Assembly: GCA_012513395.1 (NCBI GenBank)
Contig: JAAZCH010000072.1
Span: 1-8,628 of the forward strand
Source: Tissierellia bacterium
GTDB lineage: Bacteria; Bacillota_A; Clostridia; Tissierellales; Peptoniphilaceae
Direction of reading: 5' to 3'
DNA length: 8,628 nucleotides
Shown here piece after piece: positions 1-7,174 of this stretch. The stretch's first letter is position 1, and every line of letters begins with the position of its first letter. A program made the position numbers and the translations under genes. The notes beneath the pieces were generated by a model. That model ran no database searches, had not been told where the DNA came from, and was given only the letters and a program-made list of their open reading frames with translations.

Positions 1-1
1 C

Positions 2-652
2 ATAATAGATGTGGAAGATGCTTTGGGAGATATTATTACTTGCTTCATTAACTCTGATGCATATTTAAATGGTGAAATCAAAATTGATTACGGCAAAATA
101 GAGAAAAAAAATATAGAATACACCTTTGACAATAAAGGAATTGACTTCTTCTTTAGATATGTTACAGATGCGGTGAATGTATTTATAAAAGAGTTGGAGT
201 TAGATTTGGTAGCTTTTAACTTCGTGGAAGAAAGTGACAAGGAAGAAAACGGAAGATATACCTTACCTATCTATGTAGATCACGATACTTTGGTATCTAA
301 AGGAATGGAAGACTATGAAGATTTCCTAATAAATTGGACATCCTTGGCATATTTGCACATGCTAACTATGATTCACGACTATTTCGTAGATTATTATTTT
401 ATAACTACTGAGAAAGGTTTAGTGAATGACAATTTAATGTTGGGACTGATTTCTTTATTAGATGCAGACATTAAACCATTCCCCCAAGGACTTAAGAAAT
501 CTGTAGAAGTAGGTAGAGCTACAAAGGGTAAGTGTTATTTCATCGACGGAGTAGTAAGACCAGTTTCCATTTCTCAAGATTTAGCATTAGTATTTCAAGG
601 AAAGGACGCATTTTCGGTAATTCCAAAAGTGTTTAAAAACAGATTGGGATAG
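2..652 (+). CDS. Unrecognised protein, N-terminally truncated by the window edge
   Basis: The reading frame is open from base 2, so the GTG at 11 is probably an internal Val codon and the true start lies before the window. About 217 residues are visible, ending in a TAG stop. The protein is soluble-looking, acidic and rich in Phe/Tyr, with no obvious signal peptide, membrane segment or catalytic motif. Recognisable stretches are a charged middle region (EESDKEENGRY), an aromatic helix-like part (LTMIHDYFVDYYF) and a C-terminal part with GKCYFIDGVVRP. I do not recognise a family. Only 24 bases separate its stop from the GTG of the following regulator, so the two are probably co-transcribed. 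It may be a domain of a longer protein belonging to the same metabolic cluster as the regulator and GlmL. Its role is unknown. Confidence 0.75.
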   Translation: MIDVEDALGDIITCFINSDAYLNGEIKIDYGKIEKKNIEYTFDNKGIDFFFRYVTDAVNVFIKELELDLVAFNFVEESDKEENGRYTLPIYVDHDTLVSKGMEDYEDFLINWTSLAYLHMLTMIHDYFVDYYFITTEKGLVNDNLMLGLISLLDADIKPFPQGLKKSVEVGRATKGKCYFIDGVVRPVSISQDLALVFQGKDAFSVIPKVFKNRLG

Positions 653-676
653 TATTTTAATAAAGTAGGTGTTACT

Positions 677-3600
677 GTGACTAAAATCGAATGTTTATTA
701 TTTGGCGTACCCGAGATAAAAGAAGACGGCAAAGACGTGTATATTCCCATGGGAAAAGTCAGTGCTGTTGTCTATTATCTGATATTAAAAAAGGTGGCAA
801 GTAGAGACGAATTGGCCAGCATATTTTGGCCAACTTCCAACGAAGATAGGGCGAAAACTAGTCTTAGAAATGCCCTACATAAAATAAGAAAACTCTTTAA
901 CGAAGAACTTCTTTTAACTCCCAATAAGTCCATGATTGTCTTAAATGAAGATGTAAAGATAGTCACAGATGTGGAAGAGTTTGAAAAAAATCCAATAGAA
1001 CATTTGGATTTGTATAAAGACGAATTTTTGAAAGGCTTTTATGTAAAAGATTCTGCCGAATTTGAAAACTGGTGCATGGAGCTTAGAAGCTATTACAAAG
1101 AGCTATTCGTAAAGAGTATAGAAAAAAGAATTCAAAACAATTATGAGAATAAAGAATATAAAAACTTAGTAGTCGATATAGATAAATTACTTTCTATAGA
1201 TAATTTTAGCGAGAAAGCTTATTATTATCTGATGAAGTATTATGAGGCAAATGGAAGATATGACAAAGTGATTAACGAATACTATAGGTATAGAAAGTTA
1301 ATGCGCGAAGAACTTGGAATATCGCCATCTGAAATCATCGAAAGTACTTATAAGAAAGCTACTTCTAAAATAGATGGAGCTCTTGAATTTAAAAAGAACG
1401 AGGATAAAAACAACTTCCAGGATTCGAAGAAAAACTTTTACGGTAGAGAGTATGAAATGGATTTGATGCAGCAAAATATCAATAAGTTTAAAAGAGACGA
1501 AGAATCCAAATCCATACTAATTACCGGTGAATATGGAATAGGCAAGACGATTATTAAAAATGAAATCATAAAGGAAAATAAAAGGGACTTTAAATTGTTT
1601 GAGGTTCCTTGTTATAGTGTGGACAGAAATTATTCCTACTACCCTTGGATAAAATTACTGTCCATGATAAATGGAGAGATAAGAAAAAGCGGTAGCAAGA
1701 TTCCACTATTATGGGACGAATTGTTAAATAACTTTTTTTTCAATGGAAATGACAGTCTTCAACCTACTGTTCAAATTTTTGAGATGAGAGAGAAGTTTAA
1801 TACTAACTTAATGTATAATTCCTTGATAAATGCTTTTGAGCTTTTAAGTCAGGAAAAAAAGATTATTATAGTTTTTGAAGACATTCAATGGTTAGATATG
1901 CCTAGCATGGAGCTATTAAATAGATTAATGCTTCATAGTGGTGGAAATGTTATGTTTATCTTAACCCAATCTGATGACGATGAAGATTATGAAGAAAATA
2001 ATTTTGCTGCATTAATGGATTTGGATAAAATTTTAAAAATTGATTTGAAATTATTCGATAAAAGAGATGTGACAGCCATAATAAAATTCTCCATAGGGGA
2101 TGGCGTCAGTGAAGAAGAAATCAATTACATTTTTGAAAAATCCAGAGGTAATGCATTTTTCTTAAGTGAATATTTAGAACTATATAAAAACAAAAAAGCA
2201 GAAGATTTTTTAATAGTAAAAACTAGCAATGTATTACAAGAAAAATTTAGCAGACTTTCTGATATTGAAATTAATATACTGGATATTCTATCAGTGTTCC
2301 ATGGAAATATATCCATAGAATTTTTAACGGAATTGTTGAATATTAATGCTTTTGATGTACTAAAAAGCATAAATAACTTGATTAAGAAAAAAATTATTGA
2401 AGAAATAAAAACTAACGGAAAAATATATTTAGCCTATACTTATAATGCTTACCAACAATATATTTACAGCGAATTAAGTGACACCTCAAAACAGATTTTA
2501 AATTTAGAAATTGCAAAATCATTGGAAAAGGAATTGCTGATAGATAGTGGGGATATAACTTCCTATGTAAAATTACAACACCATTACTCTGAAGCAAATG
2601 AACCTGTAAAAGCTTTAAAATATGAAGTAAATATCCTAAATTATTATATGAGCTTCAATCATGAGCTATTTCCAGATTTAACCAACTACGCCCAAACAGA
2701 AAACTCCAATTTTTATTTAAATAACGACAAGGCAATGGAGTGGATGAATGAAATAGAATCTAGAATCATCCAAGAGAAGAACTTAAATAAAAGAAAAGAA
2801 AGAGACAAAGAAATTGAAGAAGTAGAGTTAATGTTTTTGTATTGCAAAGGCAGATATTACATCAGAGGCGGAAGATACAACGAAGGTATAAAAGTAATGC
2901 AAAGAGTTATCAATTTAGCGAAAGAGCTAGGAGATGACCTTTACAAACTATCTGGGCATAAACAAATGATCATCTACGGCGTACAGATAAATAAAACCAG
3001 CATTATGTTAAATCACATAATTGAAGGAATAAAAGTAGCTAAAACTTTAAATATAGATCATGAGTTGGGAATATTGTATAGGCTGTATGGACTCTACTAT
3101 CTGATGAAGGGGGATTTCAAATCTGCAGAAAACTTATTTCATCAAGCCATTGATATGTTTAATAACTCTGGACGATTAGAAAAGGTCAACCCTGTTAGTG
3201 TAGCTGCAGTTTATAATTATTTAGGGGAAATTAGAAGTGCTGAATTGGAATACGAAAAAGCCCTAGAATTTTTCAAACAAGGAATACATCTTACTGAAGG
3301 ATTAGATGCCACATGCCTTGCGATATTTTATATAAATGCAGGCAAAACTAACTTCCTGATGGGAAATTATGACGAAATGAAAAGCTATATTGTACTTGCC
3401 CAAAAGGTAGTGAGACAATTTGACTCCTATTGGAAAACCCCTGTGTTAGATTCTCTAGTAAGTCTAGTGCAATTCCTAGAGGGAAATTATACGGACTCCT
3501 TACAGAATTTAAAATTGGCCAATACTGAAGCGAAAATTATAAACAATCCCAGGGATATAGGCATGGTAAATTTTGTTTCCGCTATTATTTCTATGAAATT

Positions 3601-3760
3601 AAAAGATGTGGAAGACGAGAATTCAGAAAAACTAAAAGAATATTTATCTGAATCTCCAGATATTTACTACTACGATTCTATTAAGTTTTTAGATTCTAAC
3701 AGAGATAAAGGAGAAATTGAGTATTTGAAAAATAATATTTTGGAAGGTAGTAAAAAATGA
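677..3760 (+). CDS. Large BTAD/AAA-type transcriptional regulator with TPR array (SARP/MalT-like)
   Basis: Predicted cytoplasmic DNA-binding regulator of 1027 residues. Residues 1-95 look like an OmpR/SARP-type winged helix (SRDELASIFWP then a basic recognition-helix-like SLRNALHKIRKLF). Residues about 97-235 fit the bacterial transcriptional activator domain, ending in a YRYRKLMREELGISPS motif typical of BTAD. A short charged linker leads to a STAND/AAA ATPase that opens with FYGREYEMD (about 253). Its Walker A is G284-EYGIGKT291 and its Walker B lies at about 396-407 (IIIVFEDIQWLD). From about 640 the chain is helical, with TPR-like units at about 718-750, 797-830, 843-876 and 883-916. There is no C-terminal LuxR HTH, so the DNA contact must be N-terminal. 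The start is a GTG chosen because AGGTG (667-671) sits 5 bases upstream. It overlaps glmL by 4 bases. Family members act as ligand- or partner-gated activators, but the target and signal here are unknown. The downstream hydratase promoter is a candidate target. Confidence 0.85.
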   Translation: MTKIECLLFGVPEIKEDGKDVYIPMGKVSAVVYYLILKKVASRDELASIFWPTSNEDRAKTSLRNALHKIRKLFNEELLLTPNKSMIVLNEDVKIVTDVEEFEKNPIEHLDLYKDEFLKGFYVKDSAEFENWCMELRSYYKELFVKSIEKRIQNNYENKEYKNLVVDIDKLLSIDNFSEKAYYYLMKYYEANGRYDKVINEYYRYRKLMREELGISPSEIIESTYKKATSKIDGALEFKKNEDKNNFQDSKKNFYGREYEMDLMQQNINKFKRDEESKSILITGEYGIGKTIIKNEIIKENKRDFKLFEVPCYSVDRNYSYYPWIKLLSMINGEIRKSGSKIPLLWDELLNNFFFNGNDSLQPTVQIFEMREKFNTNLMYNSLINAFELLSQEKKIIIVFEDIQWLDMPSMELLNRLMLHSGGNVMFILTQSDDDEDYEENNFAALMDLDKILKIDLKLFDKRDVTAIIKFSIGDGVSEEEINYIFEKSRGNAFFLSEYLELYKNKKAEDFLIVKTSNVLQEKFSRLSDIEINILDILSVFHGNISIEFLTELLNINAFDVLKSINNLIKKKIIEEIKTNGKIYLAYTYNAYQQYIYSELSDTSKQILNLEIAKSLEKELLIDSGDITSYVKLQHHYSEANEPVKALKYEVNILNYYMSFNHELFPDLTNYAQTENSNFYLNNDKAMEWMNEIESRIIQEKNLNKRKERDKEIEEVELMFLYCKGRYYIRGGRYNEGIKVMQRVINLAKELGDDLYKLSGHKQMIIYGVQINKTSIMLNHIIEGIKVAKTLNIDHELGILYRLYGLYYLMKGDFKSAENLFHQAIDMFNNSGRLEKVNPVSVAAVYNYLGEIRSAELEYEKALEFFKQGIHLTEGLDATCLAIFYINAGKTNFLMGNYDEMKSYIVLAQKVVRQFDSYWKTPVLDSLVSLVQFLEGNYTDSLQNLKLANTEAKIINNPRDIGMVNFVSAIISMKLKDVEDENSEKLKEYLSESPDIYYYDSIKFLDSNRDKGEIEYLKNNILEGSKK

Positions 3761-5136
3761 GATGTTATTTATTAGTAGACTTTGGTAGTACTTATACTAA
3801 ATTGAATTTAGTGGATATTGATAAAAGTGAAATAATGGGAAGTGCAAGTGCGTATACAACTGTAGAATCAAATGTAAAAACTGGATTTTTAAATGCTTTA
3901 GAAAAGTTAAAGGGGAAAGTTAATTTTAAGGAAATAGAAATAGTAGAGACTCTAGCATGTTCATCAGCTGGCGGAGGGCTAAAAATGATTGCCATTGGCA
4001 TAACCCCAGAGTTTACTGTAGAAGCAGCTAAACGATCCGCCCTTGGAGCAGGTTCTCGTTTGCTTAAGACCTATTCATATTTTCTTACGGATGATGATGT
4101 AATGGAGATTGATGAGTTAAGACCGGATATATTACTACTCACAGGGGGAGCTGAAAAGGGAAATACCAGATATATAATTCATAATGCCAAAAAGTTGACT
4201 CAATTGAAAAGTCCAATACCCATAGTAGTGGCTGGAAATTCCAGTGGACAAGATGAAATAAGAGAGATGTTTGAAAAAAATAATATGAAGTTTGTCATTA
4301 CAGAAAATGTTATGCCAGATGTAAATGTAATCAATCCAAATCCAGCGAGAGAAGTCATAAGAAAAATATTTATGGAACAAATCGTTAAGGCCAAGGGCAT
4401 GGAAGAAGTTCAAAAAATCACCAATGAAATTCTAATGCCTACTCCAACAGCGGTATTGAAATCGGCAGAGCTATTAGCCAAAGGCACAAAAAGATACCCT
4501 GGGCTGGGGGATTTAATGATTATAGACATTGGGGGAGCTACTACTGATGTCCATAGCATATCCGAACCATTACAAGACAAAGGATTTTTACTAGACGGGC
4601 TAGGAGATGTGGTGGAAAAACGAACTGTAGAGGGGGACTTAGGGATGAGATATTCTGCGTTAAGTTTACTCGAGAGCGTGGGAGAGGATAACTTCTTAAA
4701 ATTCGATAGTTCTCTAGAAGACGTGGAAGGATCTTGTCTTTATAGAAAAAATAATCCAGGATATCTTCCAGAAAATGAAGTAGAAAAAAAATTTGACCTA
4801 ATAATGGCAAAAAACTGCACAGAGGTGGCGACGAAAAGACATAGTGGAAAAGTTCGCCAAAGCTATGTTAATGGAAAGAATGTCATCGTGCAAAGAGGCA
4901 AGGACTTGAGAAATATTGAATATGTAATAGGTACGGGCGGGGTTATCGTCAACAACTCTAGCTACGAAGAAATATTATCCCAATGCCAGATAGACGAAGA
5001 AAATCTTCTATGTCCAATCTCACCTGAATACAAAGTGGACAAAAAATACATTATGTCTGCCATGGGAGTTTTGAGTATAAAAGATCCAGATATGGCATAT
5101 AAAATACTTTATGAAAATATAATTGAAGAAGATTAA
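3757..5136 (+). CDS. glmL: GlmL/MutL-family ASKHA ATPase associated with B12-dependent mutases
   Basis: A 459-residue soluble protein of the actin/Hsp70/hexokinase ATPase superfamily, in the GlmL (glutamate mutase MutL) branch. It is unrelated to the mismatch-repair MutL. The phosphate-1 motif is at the N-terminus (LLVDFGSTYTKL, Asp8), phosphate-2 at D257-IGGATTD264, and the adenosine-site glycines at G392-TGG395. A central RPDILLLTGGAEKG stretch and ATKRHSG near residue 365 are also typical. The length matches the family. Homologues sit between or beside subunits of glutamate mutase, ornithine aminomutase and lysine 5,6-aminomutase and are thought to maintain or reactivate the coenzyme-B12 enzyme; this role is family knowledge and is not shown here. 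The ATG lies inside the regulator's stop region (ATGA overlap) with GGAAGG (3742-3747) upstream, implying translational coupling. No mutase subunit is in the window, so its client must lie upstream or elsewhere. Confidence 0.88.
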   Translation: MRCYLLVDFGSTYTKLNLVDIDKSEIMGSASAYTTVESNVKTGFLNALEKLKGKVNFKEIEIVETLACSSAGGGLKMIAIGITPEFTVEAAKRSALGAGSRLLKTYSYFLTDDDVMEIDELRPDILLLTGGAEKGNTRYIIHNAKKLTQLKSPIPIVVAGNSSGQDEIREMFEKNNMKFVITENVMPDVNVINPNPAREVIRKIFMEQIVKAKGMEEVQKITNEILMPTPTAVLKSAELLAKGTKRYPGLGDLMIIDIGGATTDVHSISEPLQDKGFLLDGLGDVVEKRTVEGDLGMRYSALSLLESVGEDNFLKFDSSLEDVEGSCLYRKNNPGYLPENEVEKKFDLIMAKNCTEVATKRHSGKVRQSYVNGKNVIVQRGKDLRNIEYVIGTGGVIVNNSSYEEILSQCQIDEENLLCPISPEYKVDKKYIMSAMGVLSIKDPDMAYKILYENIIEED

Positions 5137-5146
5137 CGATTGATTT

Positions 5147-5195
5147 ATATCCTAGATAAGGCTCAAACCTTGAATTTATCTAGGATATTTTATTT
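5147..5195 (+). terminator. Intrinsic terminator after glmL
   Basis: A perfect 13-bp inverted repeat (left arm 5147-5159, right arm 5176-5188; atatcctagataa and its complement) starts 10 bases after the glmL stop. It has a 16-base loop and is followed by a T-rich run. The loop can form an additional AAGG/CCTT pairing. It separates the regulator-glmL unit from the hydratase unit. The stem is AT-rich, so termination may be incomplete. Confidence 0.8.
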
Positions 5196-5247
5196 AAATA
5201 AAAATTTTTGTAAAATAATTTAAATATTTTTAAAAAACTATTCAAAA

Positions 5248-5270
5248 TAAACGGAAGTTTAACGTTTACC
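5248..5270 (+). repeat. Tandem heptamer plus overlapping inverted repeat, candidate regulator-binding site
   Basis: Two adjacent heptamers, gtttaac (5257-5263) and gtttacc (5264-5270), match at 6 of 7 bases. An inverted TAAACG (5248-5253) pairs with CGTTTA (5263-5268), so three copies of GTTTA lie within 23 bases. The cluster sits directly upstream of the -10 boxes of the hydratase gene, where an activator or repressor would act. SARP/OmpR-type domains often bind direct heptamer repeats, which would suit the regulator encoded upstream. That link is inference, and in AT-rich DNA short repeats can arise by chance. Confidence 0.4.
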
Positions 5271-5290
5271 TAATATAATCTAATTATAAT
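5264..5290 (+). promoter_or_regulatory. Probable sigma-A-type promoter region for the hydratase unit
   Basis: Two perfect TATAAT boxes occur at 5274-5279 and 5285-5290, in the gap after the terminator and about 65-75 bases before the hydratase ATG. Neither has a good TTGACA at 16-18 bases: acggaa lies 17 bases before the first, and TTTACC (5265-5270, 4 of 6) lies only 14 bases before the second. Upstream DNA (5195-5250) has A/T tracts that could act as an UP element. A strong -10 with a weak -35 suits an activator-dependent promoter. Which box is used cannot be decided from sequence. Confidence 0.55.
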
Positions 5291-5300
5291 AAAAGTAATA

Positions 5301-5322
5301 AGCAGATAAATAAGTATCTGCT
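5301..5322 (+). promoter_or_regulatory. Leader hairpin in the hydratase 5' UTR
   Basis: A perfect 8-bp stem (AGCAGATA 5301-5308 with TATCTGCT 5315-5322) closes a 6-base loop. It falls just after the predicted transcription start and about 30 bases before the start codon. No T-run follows, so it is not a terminator. A 5' hairpin like this can protect mRNA from decay or serve as a protein-binding site. It leaves the strong ribosome site AAAGGAG (5342-5348) free. Confidence 0.5.
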
Positions 5323-5353
5323 AAACTAATGTTGATTTTCGAAAGGAGAAAAA

Positions 5354-7108
5354 ATGAACGGAGAATACGGATTATATTACAGAGAAAACCCTGAGATTTT
5401 ATACTCAGTAACAGCACAAGGTGGAGGATTAAAGGACACAGATACATTAAGATGTAAAGGCTGGCGTCAAGAAACAATCCTTAGAATGTTGGAATTTAAC
5501 ATGGAGAACGCAGAAATTCCTGAGCTATTAGTAATTTATGGTGGAAATGGTAAAGGCGCAAGAAACTGGGAATCTTACTGGGCAATCGTAGATGCTTTAA
5601 AAAATCTTGAAGACGACGAAACTCTAGTGGTTCAATCAGGTATGCCAGTAGCTATCTTCCAAACACACAAAGAAGCTCCAGTAGTAGTAATGGCTACAAC
5701 AAATATTATGCAAGCAACTTGGGAAAGATTCTATGATCTACAAGACAAGAACCTTACTATTTTTGCTCAGTACACAGCGGCACCTTGGGAATACATAGGT
5801 ACTCAAGGAGTAATTGAAGGAACATTTGAAACTCTTTCTGCAATTGCAATGAAAAAATACAATGATGACCTTTCAGGTAAAATCTATCTTACTGCAGGAG
5901 CAGGCGGAATGGGCGCTAACCAAACTTGGGCTATGAAGATGCATGGTGGAGTTTGCTTAATGATCGACGCTAACGAAAAGATTCTTCAAAAGAGAATTGA
6001 AAAAGACTATCTAGACATCATCGCTGATACTTTGGAAGAAGCAATTGAAATTGCTAAAGATCACGCAGCTAGAAAAGAGCCTATCTCTGTTGGAGTTGTA
6101 GGAAATGCAGCAGATATGTTTGAAGAAATTCTTGCAAGTGATTTCAGACCTGACATCTGTACAGAAATGTGTCCATGTCATGACCCGATTTCTTATATTC
6201 CATCAGGATACACAGCTGAAGAAGCTGACCAATTAAGAATCGACGACAGAGGAAAATATCTAGAATTAGCTAGAGACACTATGAAGAGACAACTAGCAGC
6301 TATGATCGCTCTTAAAGAAGATGGCGTAGAAGTATTCGAATACGGAACATCTATCAGAAAAGAATGTATGGACGCAGGATTCCCTAGAGAAGAAGCAATG
6401 AAGATCAAAGGATTCGTAGCTGAATACATCAGACCATTATTCTGCGAAGGTAGAGGACCTTTCAGATGGACATGTCTATCTAGAGACCCACAAGACTTAG
6501 TAGAATCTGACGATATAGCACTGGAAATCTGTAAAGGTGACAATCTAGTAGAGAGATGGATTAAATTAGCTAGAAAGAATCTTCCAATAGAAGGAATGCC
6601 AGCAAGAGTTTGCTACATGGGATTCGGACAAAGAAAGAGATTCGGTCTTGCAATTAACCAAGCTATTAGAGAAGGAAGAATTAAAGGAACTGTTGCATTC
6701 TCAAGAGACAACCTAGACTCAGGATCAATAGTTAACCCAACATTCGAATCAGAAGCTATGCCAGACGGCGGAGACTATATCTCTGACTGGCCATACCTAA
6801 ACGGACTTCTAAATGCAGCAGCAGGCTGTGACCTTATAGCTATCCAAAGTAACTACTCCATGGGTGAAGCAGTTCACACAGGTGTTACTATGATAGCAGA
6901 CGGAACTGAAGAAGCTGACAGAAGATTAGCAGCTACACTAACTGTAGACTCAGGTATCGGAGTTATTAGACACGCTCAAGCAGGATATCAAACTGCAAAA
7001 GACGTTGCTAATGGAAAAGGAAAATATACTGATGACTCTATCAAAGTTCCACTATGGTGGCAACCAGCTGATAAGGTTACATTTGGACCTGAAGGCATGT
7101 ATAGATAA
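5354..7108 (+). CDS. hutU: Urocanase-family hydratase, divergent (urocanate hydratase or paralogue with altered substrate)
   Basis: A 584-residue cytoplasmic protein of the urocanase family, whose members use tightly bound NAD+ to add water to urocanate, giving imidazolone propionate, step two of histidine degradation. Family landmarks are LRCKGW (32-37), VIYGGNGKGARNW (60-72), TAGAGGMG NAD-loop (180-187), YIRPLFC (358-364), RVC with Cys420 in the position of the NAD-pocket cysteine, and LDSGS (454-458). Other hallmarks are altered. NNLDPEVAE is shortened to FNMENAE (48-54). QMTAGSW becomes QYTAAPW (139-145). QTSAHDP becomes MCPCHDP (272-278). GNNIR becomes GTSIR (331-335). RDHLD becomes RDNLD (451-455). 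The HHGGGVG loop becomes QSNYSMG (498-504) and is about two residues shorter. The published signature around the cysteine (FQGLPxRICW) reads IEGMPARVCY. The frame is intact and codon use is C-richer than in neighbours (ATC, TAC, GAC), suggesting strong expression. AAAGGAG lies 5 bases before the ATG. The fold is near certain; the substrate is not, so hutU is provisional. Confidence 0.85.
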   Translation: MNGEYGLYYRENPEILYSVTAQGGGLKDTDTLRCKGWRQETILRMLEFNMENAEIPELLVIYGGNGKGARNWESYWAIVDALKNLEDDETLVVQSGMPVAIFQTHKEAPVVVMATTNIMQATWERFYDLQDKNLTIFAQYTAAPWEYIGTQGVIEGTFETLSAIAMKKYNDDLSGKIYLTAGAGGMGANQTWAMKMHGGVCLMIDANEKILQKRIEKDYLDIIADTLEEAIEIAKDHAARKEPISVGVVGNAADMFEEILASDFRPDICTEMCPCHDPISYIPSGYTAEEADQLRIDDRGKYLELARDTMKRQLAAMIALKEDGVEVFEYGTSIRKECMDAGFPREEAMKIKGFVAEYIRPLFCEGRGPFRWTCLSRDPQDLVESDDIALEICKGDNLVERWIKLARKNLPIEGMPARVCYMGFGQRKRFGLAINQAIREGRIKGTVAFSRDNLDSGSIVNPTFESEAMPDGGDYISDWPYLNGLLNAAAGCDLIAIQSNYSMGEAVHTGVTMIADGTEEADRRLAATLTVDSGIGVIRHAQAGYQTAKDVANGKGKYTDDSIKVPLWWQPADKVTFGPEGMYR

Positions 7109-7124
7109 AATTGTTTATTATAAG

Positions 7125-7155
7125 TTTTTCCCTAAGAGTTTTGCTTAGGGAGAAA
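7125..7155 (+). other. Intercistronic hairpin between hydratase and YjiH-family gene
   Basis: A 12-bp stem (7125-7136 with 7144-7155, one G-U pair; core CCCTAAG/CTTAGGG) with a 7-base loop begins 16 bases after the hydratase stop. No T-run follows on either strand, so a classical terminator is unlikely. It probably shields the 3' end of the hydratase message, lowering expression of the two downstream membrane proteins relative to the enzyme. Confidence 0.6.
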
Positions 7156-7162
7156 CATTTAC

Positions 7163-7168
7163 TTGGAG
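7163..7168 (+). promoter_or_regulatory. Ribosome binding site that fixes the YjiH-family start
   Basis: TTGGAG lies 6 bases before the ATG at 7175. A longer reading frame from the TTG at 7163 would use these same bases as a start codon and leave it with only weak Shine-Dalgarno support, so the ATG at 7175 is preferred. Confidence 0.65.
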
Positions 7169-7174
7169 TATAAA

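Noticed and set aside
11..13. GTG at 11 as the true start of the first gene
   Set aside because: The frame is open back to base 2 and no upstream sequence is available to show a ribosome site; truncation by the window edge is more likely.
3757..5136. DNA mismatch-repair MutL
   Set aside because: The motifs are those of the ASKHA ATPase fold, not the GHKL ATPase of mismatch-repair MutL; only the name is shared.
5137..5353. Riboswitch or small RNA in the 217-base gap
   Set aside because: Apart from the terminator, promoter elements and one simple hairpin, I see no conserved aptamer-like core; a cobalamin or other riboswitch would need a longer structured leader.
5354..7108. Motif changes in the hydratase due to frameshift or sequencing error
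   Set aside because: The frame is uninterrupted and family-like sequence continues on both sides of every altered motif, so these are substitutions and small in-frame deletions.
7125..7155. Rho-independent terminator after the hydratase
   Set aside because: The stem is strong but followed by CATTTACTTGG rather than a T-run, and the next gene starts 20 bases later without a visible promoter.
7163..7174. TTG start giving a four-residue longer YjiH-family protein
   Set aside because: The TTG overlaps the TTGGAG ribosome site for the ATG at 7175, and the longer form has only a weak site of its own.
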